From the NCBI GenBank assembly GCA_900095095.1, contig FMBT01000389.1:1-64000 (forward strand): a stretch of DNA of 64,000 bases. Reading direction: 5' to 3'. The DNA is from Fragilariopsis cylindrus CCMP1102. Taxonomy: Eukaryota > Bacillariophyta > Bacillariophyceae > Bacillariales > Bacillariaceae. A program made the position numbers and the translations under genes. The notes under the pieces are model-generated. The model made no database searches, was not told the DNA's origin, and saw only the letters and a program-made list of their open reading frames with translations. Shown piece after piece: positions 61,823 to 64,000 of the stretch. Numbering within the stretch: position 1 is the stretch's first letter; the number at the start of each line of letters is the position of its first letter.

Positions 61823-62533
61823 TTAATCCACGTTTCGTCCGTTCTCTTCGGTCCATTGTTGTGGTACCTTCCGTAATCCATCTAAATCATACTGATGATT
61901 TTCAACTAAACGTGTTGTTATATCGGTGTAGACTTTCTCATCCATCACAGGTTGTCGAGCTAATATCCAACAATATGCACGACTTGGATAACCAATAACG
62001 GCATATGAATAGTCTTTTTCATCTAAGTCAATGATCGGGTAACTCATTTTAATGGGCCATAATGGTGATACTTTCCAATCCCCACTGGTGTACGATCATT
62101 ACCTTGAATCCACCCTTTTGGGGTAATGATTTCACCTTGTTTTTTGTCTCGTATGGATCTTCTTTTGGATTGTATGTAAAATCAATATCAATGTCGTGAC
62201 TTTCCTTCTCGTCCAATAGAGTATATTTTTCTACAGCATTCGAACATGTCGTTTCCGCGAATGTTGGTTTAACAGCAATAACGAACCACGTTCCCATGAA
62301 TCTAATGAATGAATAATAGTAACGAAAAAAATAAAATAAAATAAAACAAAACAATGTTCGAGTATGGATAAGAAACAACCACAACAACAATAACAACAAC
62401 ATTCACTACCGTATTCGAATCGAATCAATCAATCAATCAATTGATCGACATAATATACTTACCGTGACGTATCACATGTTTGGACAGTGTTCAAAGCTGG
62501 TAATTTGGTGGAGGCGGAAGCAGAATTTCCCAT
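61823..62533 (-). CDS. Blc/ApoD-type lipocalin, two apparent one-base shifts
   Basis: Exon 1 is 62533-62463 (MGNSASASTKLPALNTVQTC, with a Gly2 suited to N-myristoylation); a 161-bp intron (GTAAGT donor, TTAG acceptor) precedes the exon at 62301-61823. The lipocalin core is clear: FMGTWFVIAVKPTFAETTCSN (GxW motif), a DIDFTYNPKED strand, KGWIQGND, WKVSPLWPIKMSY, and IIDLDEKDYSYAVIGYPSR then YCWILARQP. The family binds lipids or hydrophobic pigments in membranes or stress responses. The frame shifts twice: near 62141-62146 (a run of six T, A on the coding strand) and near 62080-62083 (four C). One extra base in each run would make the protein continuous. This points to either homopolymer undercalls in the assembly or a recent pseudogene. 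Confidence 0.75.
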
Positions 62534-62752
62534 TTTTCTATATCTGTTATCTGTTATCTGTTTCTGATCTCTTTTTTTCTTTTTTTCCTTGTTAGTTTGG
62601 TTTTATGAGAGATGTTTGCACTGTAGTCAGCAGATTGATTCTTTTTAAGAGGTGTATTATACTGTACGGTAGGATTGTAGGATACTAGCTACCGTACGGT
62701 GTTGAGTGTGTCGTTGTGTTGTGGTTTTGCTTATTTGTGCCTCTTTGTGTGC

Positions 62753-63945
62753 ATGTCAATCGTGCGAGACGTTCGTCTAACACGTCACCTTTCCACAAGC
62801 ACGATTGAAAAAGTTCAAACACAAAATCGAACATGGCGCAAATTTGAAGATTTGAACGAAGAACAAAGATTCAAAGATTCTACCGGTATTCTAATGCAAG
62901 TTTATAAAAGTACATCAAGGTAGGAATCATAAAAACACATCATATATATGGACAGGAGATGAATCATCGCAATTGTTCGTCTCCTTTTTACATGTATCTA
63001 TCAGTGCTAGTACTAATATGCAACAGCTCGGCGTTCCCTGGGGTCTCTCTACCTCGACATCAGATTTTCAACAATGGACGGAGGATATTACTCAATAACA
63101 ATAATAATTTATCACGGTATGGTGGAGATTACTTAGAGTATGACGACGATGACCAAAATTTGTCAGCACGATTCAAACGGAAGCTATCCCATCTTCAGCA
63201 TCAATATCCAAACGGTTTGCCAACGAGGCATTTTTTCCGAAAATGGAAAAGAATTTACATCCTACTTTTTCCCATTTTTGTCATTTGCGCTAGTAGAGCT
63301 GCTGCACATGCCGCATCATCGTCGACTATCCTGCCTGATAGTTTATTAGGACCACGAAATATTTTGACAGCGACAATCATGTTGTTATTACTTGGTGCTA
63401 TTCCACTCTCACTTTTTGGTGTAGGTAATATCGCTAAGGTCTTGCTCTTTAGCGCTGGTCGATGTGCAATCCAGGTTTCACTTTTGGGAAGTATTGTTTT
63501 ACACCGAATGATGGGAGTAAAAAATCCTAGTTACGTTGCTATCTGGATTCTTGGAGTAGGGCTTCTTGCTAGTAGAGAAGCTACTGGACGAATCCAGTAC
63601 AAATACCCTCACATGGAACGGAATATGTATCTTTCTGTCGTAGCAGGTGGATTGATTATTCTGAGTCTAACAGTAGGTTTAAAGTTATTTGGAGACATTC
63701 AACCATGGTTTGATCCACGGACTTGGATTCCAATTGCTGGGATGTTGTTCGGCAATACATTGAATGCAAGTGCTCTTGGCGCATCTTCGATAACCAAACA
63801 ATTTGCAGTCGATTCAGAATCTGTAGAACTAAGGTTGATTCGAGGTGCCGATACTAGAGAAGCAATCTCGCCACTTGTTGGAGAAAGCTACAGAATTGCT
63901 TTGATGCCGACTATAAATAGTCTTGCAGCAACAGGAATTATCCAT
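62753..63945 (+). CDS. FetB/STAR2-like ABC transporter permease (UPF0014 family), cut by window edge
   Basis: Exon A (about 62753-62919) and exon B (63027-63945) are joined across a 107-bp intron (GTAGGA donor, CAACAG acceptor), phase-consistent (TS-S-SAFPG). A GTGAGT donor at 63946 means the gene continues beyond the window. Exon B begins SSAFPGVSLPRHQ, slightly like a plastid ASAFAP motif, but exon A is not a hydrophobic signal peptide, so exon A and the start are uncertain. After a polar Asn/Arg stretch there are about five membrane segments: WKRIYILLFPIFVICAS, ILTATIMLLLLGAIPLSL, IQVSLLGSIVLHRMMG, YVAIWILGVGLLASREATGR and GLIILSLTVGLKLF. The UPF0014 block IPIAGMLFGNTLNASAL, ELRLIRGADTREAISPLV and RIALMPTINSLAATGII follows. 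Relatives move iron (FetB) or UDP-glucose (STAR2/ALS3). Partial. Confidence 0.7.
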
Positions 63946-64000
63946 GTGAGTTGCAATTTTTGCCATTCACGTATTGTTGTAATATATTATACTATATTAT

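Overview
The window reads as nuclear DNA of a diatom. Supporting signs are an ASAFAP-like bipartite plastid leader on a glycolate/glycerate transporter, a DUF6824 protein, an NTT-type nucleotide transporter, short GT-AG introns (about 105-195 bp), and many Asn, Gln, Ser and Asp runs encoded by trinucleotide repeats. This assignment is inference from gene content. No rRNA, tRNA, CRISPR array or virus-like element was recognised by eye.

Layout. 1-3.7 kb holds no convincing gene. 3.7-13 kb: a large Ser/Asn-rich protein, a three-exon CRAL-TRIO-like/DUF6824 gene, a small unknown protein and an NTT-like transporter. 14.3-19.5 kb: a PLGG1/LrgAB plastid transporter and a type II membrane fucosyltransferase-like enzyme, with a decayed stretch between them. 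20-27.5 kb: a secreted 2OG-Fe(II) oxygenase, a broken SGNH-hydrolase gene, a C69 dipeptidase and mevalonate diphosphate decarboxylase. 27.9-38.6 kb: a protein with a duplicated Cys/His module, a small membrane protein, a MiaB/CDK5RAP1 enzyme, a sphingomyelinase/endopolyphosphatase-like phosphoesterase and a Nudix protein carrying a minisatellite. 39-45 kb: a Lys-rich secreted protein, an RGG protein and a membrane protein. 45-52.4 kb: an alternative oxidase with an N-terminal EF hand and a quinone-linked D-lactate dehydrogenase, both on the minus strand and separated by a whole-looking mariner element. 53.8-64 kb: an unknown membrane protein, a DUF1244 gene overlapping a MogA-like gene, WDR24 (GATOR2), a Blc-type lipocalin with two apparent one-base shifts, and the start of a FetB/STAR2-like permease cut by the window edge.

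Functional links. D-lactate dehydrogenase feeds electrons to ubiquinone and alternative oxidase drains ubiquinol, so these neighbours could form a short mitochondrial route. The EF hand suggests a calcium input to the oxidase. Ten introns could be placed by frame continuity and protein-family continuity; those exon joins are my own reading and have no transcript support.
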